Positions 22,342 to 33,685 of a stretch of DNA of 64,000 bases are shown here, piece by piece. Every line of letters begins with the position of its first letter. Positions within the stretch are counted from its first letter, which is position 1. The stretch is from Xestospongia bergquistia (lineage: Eukaryota; Porifera; Demospongiae; Haplosclerida; Petrosiidae), in NCBI GenBank assembly GCA_963965975.1, contig OZ014411.1, forward strand, positions 11,353,501-11,417,500, given 5' to 3'. Position numbers and translations under genes: made by a program. The notes below the pieces were generated by a model that did no database searches, was not told the origin of the DNA, and worked only from the letters and a program-made list of their open reading frames with translations.

Positions 22342-23232
22342 ATGATGATACAGATAATATCATTGTTGGTTGTCCTCTTACTACCTGTAGAACAATGTAC
22401 TACAGCTGCTGTACAAGGTAATCATATTGTTTCAGGAGTATTCAATTCTAAGCTATTTATTATAGAAGCCAGTCGAGATAAGAGATGTATATCTCCTACA
22501 CCAAATGTCACTACCAACACACCTTATATTCAAATACTACAAGGACGTGATGGTCGTGATGGCATACAAGGTCCTACTGGACCACCTGGTACACCTGGAA
22601 GAGATGGTACCAATGGTAGGCATGGAATGAAAGGAGAAAAAGGAGAACCAGGACCACCAGGACCTCCTGGACCAAGAAATGGAGGTGTAGTCTTTATTAG
22701 ATGGGGACGAACAACTTGTCCTACAACTAATGATACAGAATTACTTTACAAAGGAAAAGTTGGCGGGAGTTCTTATGATGAAACTGGAGGTGGAGCTAAC
22801 TACATTTGTCTACCTAATGAACCTGAGTTTCTTTCTTATACACCTGGTACATCTACTATCCAGTCGTACATCTATGGCGCAGAGTATGAAACTTATCAAA
22901 ATGGTGGTCCATTCACTCCACTTCACAATCACAATATCCCCTGTGTCGTATGCTATGTTTCCACTAGAGTATCATATCTAATGATACCAGCAAAGATTTC
23001 ATGTCCCAAAACATGGACCACAGAATATCAAGGTTATCTTATGGCTGGGTGCTCTGCCCACAAACACAATGCAGCCTATGAGTGTTTTGACAAAGATCCT
23101 GAATCTATTCCAGGAAGTATTGCTAACGATAATGATGCTTTAATATGTCATGTTCAAACTCAATGTAATGGTCTCCTCTGTCCTCCTTATAACCAGGAGA
23201 AGGAGTTAGCCTGTGTAGTGTGTACCAAGTGA
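22342..23232 (+). CDS. Short-chain collagen C4-like protein, copy C
   Basis: Exons are 22342-22417 and 22466-23232, with a 48-nt intron between them, giving 280 residues. The start is set by the paralogues; an in-frame ATG at 22285 lies upstream in what is 5' UTR elsewhere. Residues 1-25 form a hydrophobic signal peptide. A short linker with DKRC and an NVT sequon leads into an uninterrupted Gly-X-Y tract of 15 triplets ([15 protein letters not shown] onward). A roughly 180-residue C-terminal domain follows, with ten or so conserved Cys, including PCVVCYV and LACVVCTK. The family (spongin-type short-chain collagen, with a C-terminal domain related to collagen IV NC1) makes extracellular fibres in sponges. 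The intron is divisible by three and has no stop, so retention would insert 16 residues. Confidence 0.92.
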   Translation: MMIQIISLLVVLLLPVEQCTTAAVQGNHIVSGVFNSKLFIIEASRDKRCISPTPNVTTNTPYIQILQGRDGRDGIQGPTGPPGTPGRDGTNGRHGMKGEKGEPGPPGPPGPRNGGVVFIRWGRTTCPTTNDTELLYKGKVGGSSYDETGGGANYICLPNEPEFLSYTPGTSTIQSYIYGAEYETYQNGGPFTPLHNHNIPCVVCYVSTRVSYLMIPAKISCPKTWTTEYQGYLMAGCSAHKHNAAYECFDKDPESIPGSIANDNDALICHVQTQCNGLLCPPYNQEKELACVVCTK

Positions 23233-25838
23233 ACTCTAAATTATTTTGCATTGTCTTTGATATTGATTGATTTAGTAATGAGTACTTTATTATATATATA
23301 AACTAACTTTGTTTCTGACTTACATGTTTAGTACATTTATGTTAAACCATGTGTTGGACTATATACTTTTATTTAACTTTCAAATGTTCCAGTTAATTGC
23401 CAAATTACAATTTTGTCACAGTAAAACACTAGAGTTATAAAAGTTGTCAAATGTTCATATGATGGAACATTATAGTCAAGGAAAGCAAGTTGTCAAAATA
23501 TTGGCAGAAAATGATGATTGTTGTGCATGTGGAAGCATCATCCATCAATGTAGTGCACTAAGGATTAAAATAGTTTTAATCCATCTAAAGAGGTGTAGAA
23601 CCTAGTTATGTCATTTTCTCATCATTCTATTCTCTTGTGATATGGGACAATCAATGAATAATATTTTCATATAATATAATATGCATAGCAACCAATTATT
23701 TTTTTTTTCTTTTCTTTTTTAGTGGTTGTAATATTTAATCTCAATAAAGAAGTGTGTAATCTATTAAAATCATACTCATAGTTTTTATATTTTATTTTAC
23801 AATCTGTTCAGTTTGAGTTTGATAACATGAATGATGCATGCAGCTTTTTAAAGCATTCCAAGTTTGAAAAGAAAAAGCAAGGTCATCTTTTTATAGATAC
23901 AATGTTGAAATAGTCAAAAGCATGCTTGCTTTATCACAAGTACTAGTCATAGTGGACGTTACAAGTCATAATAGTGTGTCACATGGTTAATTTTCACACT
24001 AATCGTTTAAATGCCATCAAAAATTAATCCCAAAGTCAAAAATGTGCCTAATATTAGAGTAGGATAAAATTAGGCAGGTCACACTGTACCAGAGAACCTA
24101 TATTAGAAAGAATACGGTCTTGATATTCCATAAAAAACAGCATCAACTAAGTATAACTATAATCATCAAATTATTAATCTTTGTATTAATGGAAACAGCT
24201 TCAAAGAACATTTAAACTATGAGACCACACCTATGTTAAATTGATGATATTATTATTCTGTTTTATCAACCTCAATTTGAACAGTTTTTGTTGAGTCATC
24301 TTAGCTTGTTAAAGGATTGTGGTAGCACTATTGACAATGTGAAACTCCTCTCTCTCTACCTTAACAAGGAGCAAAATTTATTTAATCTCTCATTCAATGC
24401 TCAAACATCAAAAATAAATCAAAAGAGATATGATTTTAATACACATACAATACATAATACATGATCTAAAACAATTTTTATGTTCCTTGGCATGTCAAAT
24501 ATGTTATATACTTGTCAAAAATAATGTATTGTATGTATTTTGATTATCAAATTTACTACTATTTTCAATAATGATGTATTTAACAGATAATAATATGAAC
24601 CACTTCATACTGAAAAATAAATAACATTTCCAAGAGACAAGTTGTCATTTACTTTCTGACTCCATAACAAATTATTAATTTTTCATTAATTTAGTCACAT
24701 TACATTACAATAATACAATAATGATAAAGGCTGAAAGACCAGTTATATGATATCTGTCCTAATTGTAGGAAATGAGAATATAAAATTATTAATAAAGGAT
24801 TTCCTTATTATAACATATAATTGGTCGTCAAAACTAATTAATGAATTGATCTTGCAGCATTACTAACTTCATATAGCTAATATAATATGGCTCTTCATCT
24901 CGGGCATCACAAAATATATAACTAGTGGGCGTGGTTTTTAACTCGTGTATTTAAAATGACTGAATAAATACACTAATTACACAGTTCATATTATAGTATT
25001 CTACAGTAATAATCTATAATATTAACTAGTTAAAATACTACACACTAAGTTATCACTAAAACTATGACAACTTTTATTTAGAGAATCTACTGAACTAAAA
25101 TGATGTCTCTATATCAACTTCTTTGACCTCATGCATGTGATTATGAGCTATAACAAGGTGTAAAAGTGTCAAAAAGGTATCAGTTATATTTTGTTTATCC
25201 CATCATTGATTTAGTACCTATTCACACTGTGACAGAGGGAGGTTCATGTTACAAAATCTAGTTTGTTTATCACATTATGTATATTATTTAATATTCATAG
25301 TCACAGTGGGTGTTCATATATGTTTATTACTAGTCATAAGATCTACAACGATTATGTTGAATGTTAATTATTTTTTCATAGTAACAGTATGCTCAACACC
25401 TACTTCCTAACTAAGTAATGATATTATACTAACTGACTTCATTATGTCACTAATATCACCAATGAATTATTGTTGTCAAAATTATATTATTCTCTCTTGT
25501 CATTGATATCTAGTCTTCTAGGTGTCACTTATACAACTGTCATTAACTAATGTGAATTGGATGCTCCAACTGCTAGTTATTAATGTCTTGTCATGGTACC
25601 ACCTCCCCTCTCTGATGTCATTTAAATACTGCTAATACTATCCTAATTGTCTGGTGCATTTTCCCTTGTACTATGTAAAATGTTTTGGATAGTTTTAACA
25701 ATAGTGGACACCAATGGTCTATTAGACAATCAACCCAGTGATCCAATTACCTTTATGACAACGAGAGGAGGTAATTGTATGTATATGATAGATACTCTTA
25801 CATCCACTGCTCATGACAATCATTGTTGTCCCATCTAA
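23103..25838. repeat. Tandem segmental duplication, unit 1
   Basis: It runs from CTATTCCAGGAAG inside the last collagen exon to CCCATCTAAT. It contains the collagen C terminus and 3' flank, a decayed NCKAP1 N-terminal-type exon at about 24725-24780, the NCKAP1 terminal exon remnant at about 25098-25140, and about 700 bp of unassigned sequence. It repeats at 25838-28705. Confidence 0.85.
25647..25838 (+). other. Small open frame, duplicated (unit 1 copy)
   Basis: It encodes a hydrophobic start followed by LLDNQPSDPITFMTTRGG and a Cys-containing end. The unit 2 copy is open further upstream (28460-28705), while here an upstream ATG frame is closed by TAA at about 25624. No family is recognised, and conservation may only reflect recent duplication. 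Confidence 0.2.
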
Positions 25839-25967
25839 TCTATTCCAGGAAGTATTGCTAATGATAATGATGCTTTAATCTGTCATGTTCAAACTCAATG
25901 TAATGGTCTCCTCTGTCCTCCTTATGACAATGAGAAAGAGTTAGCCTGTGTGGTGTGTACCAAGTGA
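25838..25967 (+). pseudogene. Collagen C-terminal fragment, copy D
   Basis: The last 42 codons of the collagen C-terminal domain (SIPGSIAND to VVCTK and stop) stand alone, with no promoter, signal exon or triple-helix tract. They were created by the tandem duplication boundary inside copy C. The frame is still open. Confidence 0.85.
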
Positions 25968-28459
25968 ACAAAACTATTATCTAAATTATTTGGCATCAAC
26001 TTTGATATTGAGTGATTTAGTAATGAGTACTTTATTATATATACAAACTAACTTTGTTAAAAGCTGTCTGACTTACATGTTTAGTACATCTATGTTAAAC
26101 CATATGTTGGACTATATACTTTTACTTAACTCTCATGATCCAGTAAATTGCAAATAACAATTTTGTCACATGAAATGCTAGAGTTATAAAAAGTTGTCAA
26201 ATGTTCATAAGATAGAACATTATAGTCAAAGGTAATAACAACTTTCATATTACATGGTCCAAACACATTATTTAAGCAAATTGTCAAAATGTTGGTAGAA
26301 ATGATGATTGATGTGGAAACATTATCCATCAATGTAGTGCACTAAGAAATATTACAGATTTAATCCCTCTAAAGAGGTGTAGAACCTAGTTATGTCCTTT
26401 TCTCTTCATTCTATTCTCTTGTGATATGGGACAATCAATGAATAAAAAAAATATATAATATAATATGCATAGCAACCAATTAGGTTTTTTCTTTTTTAGT
26501 GTTTAATCCCAATAAAGAGGTGCGCAATCTATTAAAATCATAGTTTAATAATAGTTTTAATATTTAATAATAGTAGTTTGCTTTATATTTTATTTTATAA
26601 TATGTTCAGTTTGAGTTTGACAACATGATGACATGCAGCTTTTAATGCATTCCAAATTTGAAAAGAAAAAGCAAGTAATCTTTTAAAGACACAATTTTGA
26701 AATAGTCAAAAACATACTTGCTTTATACCCCAAGTACTAGTCATAGTGGAAGTTACTAGTGATAATAGTGTGTCACATGGCTGATTTCCACACTAATCAT
26801 TTAAGTGCCATCAAAAATTAATTCTAAAGTCAAAAATGTGCCTAATATTAGAGTAGGATAAAATGAGGCAGTCACACTGTACCAGAGAACCTAGGAATAC
26901 AGTCCTGAAATTCCATAAAAACAACTTCAACAGAGTATAACTATTACTGTTGAATTATTAATCTTTGCATGAATGAAAACAGCTTCAAAGAACATTTACA
27001 CTATGAGACCACACCCATGTTAAATTAATGATGTTCTCATTGACACTCCACAAAATAACCTCAACATAAACAGTTTTTGTTGAGTCATCTTAGCCTTTTA
27101 AACGATTGTGGTAGCAATTGCTAATGTGAAACTACTCTCCCTTTACCTTAACAAGGAGCAAAATTTATTTAATCCCTCATACATCAAAAATAAGAAAAAA
27201 GGAATATGATTTTAATACACTTACAATACATAAGACATGATTTAAAACAATTTTTAAGTTGCTTGGGATGAGAAATATGCCAGTCTGTATATACTTGTCA
27301 ATAATAATGTATTGTATGTGTTTTGATTATCAAATTTACAACTATTTTCGATAATGACGTATTTAACTGATAATAATATGAACCACTTCATACAGAAAAA
27401 TAAATAACAATTCCAAAAGAGAAGTTGTCATTTACTTTCTGACTCCATAACAATTATTTTCATTAATTTAGTCACATTACATTACAATAATACCTTTGAT
27501 AAAGGCTGGAAGACCTCAGACATATGATGCCTGTCCTAATTGTAGGAAATGAGAATACAAAATTATTAATAAAAAATTTCATTATGATAATGTGTAATTG
27601 GTTGTCACAACTAACTAATGAATTGATCTTGCAGCATTACTAACTTCATATAGCTAATATATTATGGCTCTTCACTTGGGTATCATAAAATGCATAATTA
27701 GTGGGAGCGGTTTTAAACTCAATAGATGTATTTAAAATGACTGAATACATAATTACACAGTTCATATTATAGTATTCTATAGTAATAATATATAATATTA
27801 ACTGGTTAAAATACTACATACTAAGTTATCACTAAAACTATAACTTTAATAGTTTTATTTAGAGAATCTACTGAACTAAAATGATGTCTCTATATCAACT
27901 TCTTTGACCTTATGCATGTGATTATGAGCTGTGACAAGGTGTAAAAGTGTCAAAAAGGTATCAGTTATATTTTGTTTATCCCATCATTGATTTAGTACCT
28001 ATTCACACTGTGACAGAGGGGGGTTCATGTTACAAAATCTAGTTTGTTTATCATATCATGTATATTATTTAATATTCATTCACACTGTGACAGAAGGGGT
28101 TCATGTTACAAAATCTAGTTTGTTTATCACATTATGTATATTATTTAATATTCATAGTCACAGTGGGTGTTCATATATGTTTATTACTAGTCATAAGATC
28201 TACAACGATTATGTTGAATGTTAATTATTTTTTCATAGTAACAGTATGCTCAACACCTACTTCCTAACTAAGTAATGATATTATACTAACTGACTTCATT
28301 ATGTCACTAATATCACCAATGAAGACAATATCATTATTGTTGTCAAAATTATATTATTTTCTCTTGTCATTGATATCTAGTCTTCTAGGTGTCACTTATA
28401 CAACTGTCATTAACTAATGTGAATTGGATGCTCCAACTGCTAGTTATTAATGTCTTGTC

Positions 28460-28705
28460 ATGGTACCACCTCTCCTCTCTGATGTCATTTTAAATACTGG
28501 TAATACTATCCTAATTGTCTGGTGCATTACCCTTGTACTATGTAAAATGTTTTGGATAGTTTTAACAATAGTGGACACCAGTGGTCTATTAGACAATCAA
28601 CCCAGTGATCCAATTACCTTTATGACAACGAGAGGAGGTAATTGTATGTATATGATAGATACTCTTACGTCCACTGCTCATGACAATCATTGTTGTCCCA
28701 TCTAA
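28460..28705 (+). other. Small open frame, duplicated (unit 2 copy)
   Basis: An 81-codon frame whose first 40 residues are hydrophobic (ILIVWCITLVLCKMFWIVL), suggesting a membrane or signal segment, followed by a short polar tail. The sister copy at 25594-25838 is interrupted. It is unrecognised and could be chance. Confidence 0.25.
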
Positions 28706-29455
28706 TGGTAACCTTACCATGCATAATTAGCAAGGCAGTACAATTAATAATGAAATGTGCATAATTCACTATTTAGTATCTAAAATGCAAGTTAGTCATT
28801 ATAAGATAGCTTCCTGTCTACTTGATGACCTCACTATAATATATAGATACCACTCTACATATAAGTTGTAAGGGATGTGTAAGAAATGTTAATTAAATTA
28901 ATTCAAAACAGACTTTGAGCAATGAAACTGTTTTTATATCAGAAAAATGCATTCATTGCATGAGGAAATTTGGGTGGCTTCAATGAATAGAGTACATATA
29001 ATACATATAAACCACTATACTCAATCTTTGTTATAAGTGCTGAATCATCTTTTACTGTTATTATCTATATGATTATGTTATGAATCAAATTATAGAATCT
29101 TTAAAATTTACCACAGCTTACAAGACCATATATATATAATTTTCTTACATGATTTGTGCTAATATTTTTAAGACTATGTACAATATTAAAATAGAGCTGG
29201 TATATTTCTTCAAGAAAGAAGTAATGACAGACAAGTCAGTGCAGCTTTTTTATTAATTCATTGGTCAGTTATCGATATCACTTAACATGAATATTGTTGA
29301 GAATTTTATATATTGGGTGTACCTTTGGTGACTGAATCAGTCTGTTCGCTTCTTTTTTATTTAGATTTTTAATGTTAAAGTTAGTGTTGGTCTCTGAAAA
29401 TATATAGTCATTATACACAAGCAGGTAAGTTATATAATTAATTTTCTTATCTAAT
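28706..29455. other. Intergenic region
   Basis: Mostly unassigned. Near the end, CACAAGCAG|GTAAGT at about 29424 and TCTAATTAG at about 29458 could frame a small intron leading into the next entry. Confidence 0.35.
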
Positions 29456-29460
29456 TAGAT

Positions 29461-29709
29461 ATGTTACGGCCCGCCCGACTTTGGCCTGATTTTAAATGGA
29501 AAGAATGCTCGGAAACAGTATGGCCAGCTTTATTTAATAGAAATGTTCAACTTGTACCAATGCCTGCAACTTGTTTTAATCATGGATAGAAGGTGTAAAG
29601 AAAGCAATTAGAAATATATTCAATAAAGTTGAATGCAACAATCGCTGTCACGCACATGCAATTCTATATGTTGAAGGCCATTCAGATCTAAAAACCAACC
29701 CGACTTGAG
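29461..29709 (+). pseudogene. Coding-like remnant with one frame break
   Basis: An ATG just after a good acceptor opens 43 codons (RPARLWPDFKWKECSETVW onward) to a TAG at about 29588. The next frame then continues with GVKKAIRNIFNKVE and AILYVEGHSDLKTN to a stop at 29709. Base composition and the smooth change of frame look like a once-coding exon with a small indel. No family is recognised. It may belong to the locus of the NTPase-like gene downstream. Confidence 0.35.
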
Positions 29710-29860
29710 CTATAATCATATAGTTTCTTTCCCTCTTTTTTTTTTAATTATAACACAAAACATGTCCTTGAAGATCGAATAAATCAATAAAATGATAGTT
29801 ATCTTTTTCATTTAAATATTGAGTCACCTTACTTAAAATAAACCGTAATATAATATAATG

Positions 29861-29863
<3 letters not shown>

Positions 29864-29940
<77 letters not shown>
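29864..29940. repeat. (TA)n microsatellite
   Basis: A near-pure TA dinucleotide run of about 75 bp, just upstream of the NTPase-like gene. Confidence 0.95.
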
Positions 29941-29995
29941 TCAAAGTTTTTTTTTATCTATTTTTTAGTGATCAAATTGTTCAGAGAGGAAAATA

Positions 29996-32994
29996 ATGGA
30001 TGTGCTTTATCCTTTACCTGAACAGGAACAGGTAAAGCACACAATACATGCATAAATCCAATAATCTCCTCGATCAGGTTGCTAATAATCAGCAAAGCAG
30101 CTTAAATATAGGTCGGCAGAGGCGTGTTTCTTTAATCATGAATGTGGGAAGGCCCTATGCAGAAGCGGTAATTGGATATGAATTTATTGCAAGTTTGTTA
30201 TTATAACTGTAATTAGGAGACAAGCAACCATGAGACACAACAAGCATATAGACGTATTTCTCGACATGAATATGTCACAGGTATGGGACAAGGTGGAGAA
30301 CGAGTATACATTAGTGATCTGACTACAAATGATCGTGAGTAAAAATTCTAAATTACTAAAAGTTAATATGATATTTTTTGGTTGTTACAATATTCAATTG
30401 TTCAGTAATGCTCAGATAATTTCTAATTACTGAACAATCATTTTCATGTAGATGCTGAAGCTTTCATTATTACTCCCAACTGGCTGAAGAAATGCATCCT
30501 TGATGAAAATATTAAAGCTAAGACAGCTCCATTCCTGTTATGTTTTGCTGGTTTACCTGATAGTAAGAAATCAACAGCTCTTAATCAGATAATGAAAAAT
30601 CACTTTAAGATTGACACAAAAGGTCACAATGAAGAATGTGGCATAAGATTTTATGACTTTGCTGCAGTGAGAAGGCCACCAAACAAAGAAATTGTTTATG
30701 ATGCTACAGATTCTCTCGTTAATAGTGGATATGTTCTGGTTGTCGAATCAGCAATTGAATACCTTTTGCGTATTAGAGGCCAACATGTTAAAGAGGTTCA
30801 TGAGCCTTCCTGCATTCCATCAGATAAGGTTTATTTTTATGACAAAGAACTAAACGATCATTTGATGACTATCTTTGATAACTTATCAGTGCTCACATGC
30901 AAAAAGGAATCAGTAGAGAATGTACCTATTTGGAATCAAAGCTTAGCTAGTGGAATATCCATGATTAATATCTGGGATATTGGTCTTAATAAAGTTGCAT
31001 TTTATGTTTTGCCTCTTTTAGCTGGTTTGCTGTACAATAGTCGTTCATGGCTCTTTTTGACCTTGTTCGTGATCTTCCTAAGTTATATGAGCCACCAGAT
31101 GTACCATTAAATAGGTATGATTCTTCTCGAAATGATAGAGAAATTATTATGAAATGGAGAGCTCGCATTCATTATCTGCTTCGTTTTGCAAAGCTAGCTC
31201 AGTCAAATGAATCTCGTCAAAAGATATGTAAGTTAATAGCAACCTATACTACATCGATAGAAAGCAAGACTTTAGATGAAAAGATAGAGGCATTCAAAAA
31301 TGAAGCGAAAAGTGCTGCCACACAAATGCAAGTAGATGATGTTATTGATATAGATAATGTCATACCATTTAACCCAGAAGATAAAAACATTGATAACTTA
31401 AATAAACTTTTCGATGACATAGTTCATGACCAGTTTGAAAGGTCTATTGAAATGCCTCTTTCATTTGTCTTTTTACGTAGCTTTTTATGTAGAAAAGATG
31501 AAAGCAAACTTTTTATATCGAAGACAAACTTAAAGCAGATAGCAGCAAAGCTACGCATTGCAAATGAGATGTTTGAAAAGTTTTGTCAACTCTTCACTTC
31601 ATTTGGTAGTATTATCGATGTTAGCCTTATTGACAGCTCGTCTGATCTCATTATACTTAAACCAGTTGATTTTCTTCATGAGCTAGACAAGCTTTTCTAT
31701 CCTTCATCAGATGTTGACCCACTAGTCAAAAAATGTGGCATCATTACTGAGTCCACTGCTGCTGCTATATTTGGAGATAATGTGAACATTTTTATGTCTT
31801 TTCTCATGTCATTTGGTTTAGCCCAGAAACTACCATCTCGGCAATTTAGTATTTCAGTAACAGGAAAGTATGCTTACTATGTACCTCATGCATGCATTGG
31901 GAGTCCAATTGTAGAAAGCGACCCAACTGCTTTACATTTGCTTCGCGATATTAATATGCCCATGTCTCATATAAGAGTTAACTTTACCTCTGCATTTTTA
32001 AAAAAACCATCCTTTAACAAAGGTACAAATTCCTGATGAACCACATTACAATGTCATTCAATTTAAAGCCTTTAATCCTCCTGATAAAGTAAGTGATCAG
32101 GAAGTCATTTTTGAGCTTGTTCATCTTGGAGATGCTCTTGAGATTCGTTTTCCCAAACCATACGAAAACATTTCAAATGAAGATGTTTGCACTGAGATTA
32201 TTACTACCTGCCATAGCATAATGCCAGAAGGAGCGAAATACAACTTTGCAGTTGTGTGTTCTACTGATCGGGATCCAAATGTTACATATAAGCTTCAAAG
32301 GAGTCATCATTTTTTACCTAATAGGGAGCTTAGTAAAAAATGTAGAGATTTGGGCCGACTTAATATTGTCCTTAATATGTGGAATGCAGTTCTTGATAAG
32401 GTAAGACTTTACAGATAACAATATACAATTGATATAATTATATTAGGATAAAAGTAAACTAAAGGTGCCTGATGATAAAAGACTTGATGCAGGCAAGTTT
32501 TGCTTTTCAATACTCATAAAATTACTCTCATTTTTTCAGACCCTTTGGCAAACAAAGATATTGTTTCAGTTACAGACAAAATGTCACAACTGTCAGATGT
32601 AGCATTGTCAACTACTATCAAATGTCTTTTTAGTAATGACGACGGCATCCCCTTGTCAGAAAAGAAAAAATGGGAACTGAGCATGAAAATAATGTTAGTT
32701 TGGAAAGATTTGGCTAATGGTGTTGAAGAAACATCAAAGACAGCACTTGCAAAAAAACTAAAGAAGGCTGCTAGTGAAGTAAAAGAATTTAACCAAGAAG
32801 AAAGTCAGAAGCTAGAAAGCTTAGCAAGATCATTAAATTTTAGAGGTAACTTTTGTTACTATAAATATAGCATATGATTTTTCTATACCTGTAACATTAT
32901 GTATATTGTATAATGTATGTATATGTATATAATGATGCATGTAGAATGTGTACAAGTAGATGTTCAATATAATTTTATTCTCTCTATAGTATAG
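29996..32994 (+). CDS. NTPase-like protein with degenerate P-loop and COR-like region, two frameshifts
   Basis: Proposed exons: 29996-30031, 30078-30167, 30217-30334, 30452-32400, 32447-32492, 32540-32845, and a tiny last exon 32990-32994. An in-frame stop upstream supports the start. Residues 115-123 read GLPDSKKST, a Walker A-like loop in which the usual last Gly is Lys. The following region (DSLVNSGYVLVVESA, WDIGLNKVAFYVLPLLAG) looks NTPase-like. The later part (MPLSFVFLRSFL, LKPVDFLHELDKLFYP) resembles the winged-helix COR region of Roc-COR proteins; this is inference. The reading frame breaks at about 31052-31057 (run of five T) and at about 31996-32006 (run of seven A). Each is a single-base change, so either assembly errors or a young pseudogene fit. 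The exon 5 donor is GC (GCAAGT). The C-terminal about 110 residues are helical and unassigned. Confidence 0.6.
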
Positions 32995-33660
32995 TGATAC
33001 AGCTATTAGCTAATAGTGTTCCTGCTGTTTAAAGAAGCTCTATTTACTTATTTGGGCAAAATCTTAATATTAAACTAAGTTAACATAATTATATTTCTGT
33101 TATATTACTTTAATATATTTGCTGTGTAATAAAAGTTTATATCCTTATATAAATTATTTCTCCAATATTTTTTTTGTTTGACTTTCCAATATGTTTAACA
33201 TTATTATTTTTAACATATTATGGTTAACTTATGTAACTATATTACATTTTTGATGCACTTTTGTACTTGCTCTTTGAATTTGACCAAAGCATGTGCAGAC
33301 ATATTGTCAATACTAATTCTCCCATTCCCAGCATTGAATAAAGCTTGTAAGAGCAATACTGATTGGCTACTTGTGTAATGATTTGTATTGATTTGTCCTA
33401 TCATTTCTACCTTGTTTATCTCCTTTTTAACATTGACATCCCTACATCTTCAAATTTTAAAAATATATTTTTAAGATATATAATATGACAATGACTTTTC
33501 TGCTGATAACTTATAACTTCTAAAGATATAATGCACACTTTATACTACCTTGATATTGATAATGTGTATGTGTAATAATTAAGGATATGATGTAGCAAAA
33601 TAATAAACAGAAAGTACTACTGATGATATACAATGAGATTATTCAATATATTATAGTTAG
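32995..33660. repeat. Transporter-unit leader (repeat unit tail)
   Basis: About 33310-33660 recurs at 40500-40860 and in part at 63830-64000, with CCCAGCATTGAATAAAGCTT as a landmark. It lies at the 3' end of the transporter gene. No gene is seen in 32995-33310. Confidence 0.65.
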
Positions 33661-33685
33661 TTTTATTTACAAGATAAAGCTGTAA

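Larger units (their letters stand above)
25838..28705. repeat. Tandem segmental duplication, unit 2
   Basis: Second copy of 23103-25838, joined to it at CCCATCTAAT|CTATTCCAGG with overlapping TCTA-type microhomology. It is about 130 bp longer, partly because a roughly 80-bp block (TTCACACTGTGACAGA to TTAATATTCA) is itself doubled at about 28000-28155. Confidence 0.85.
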
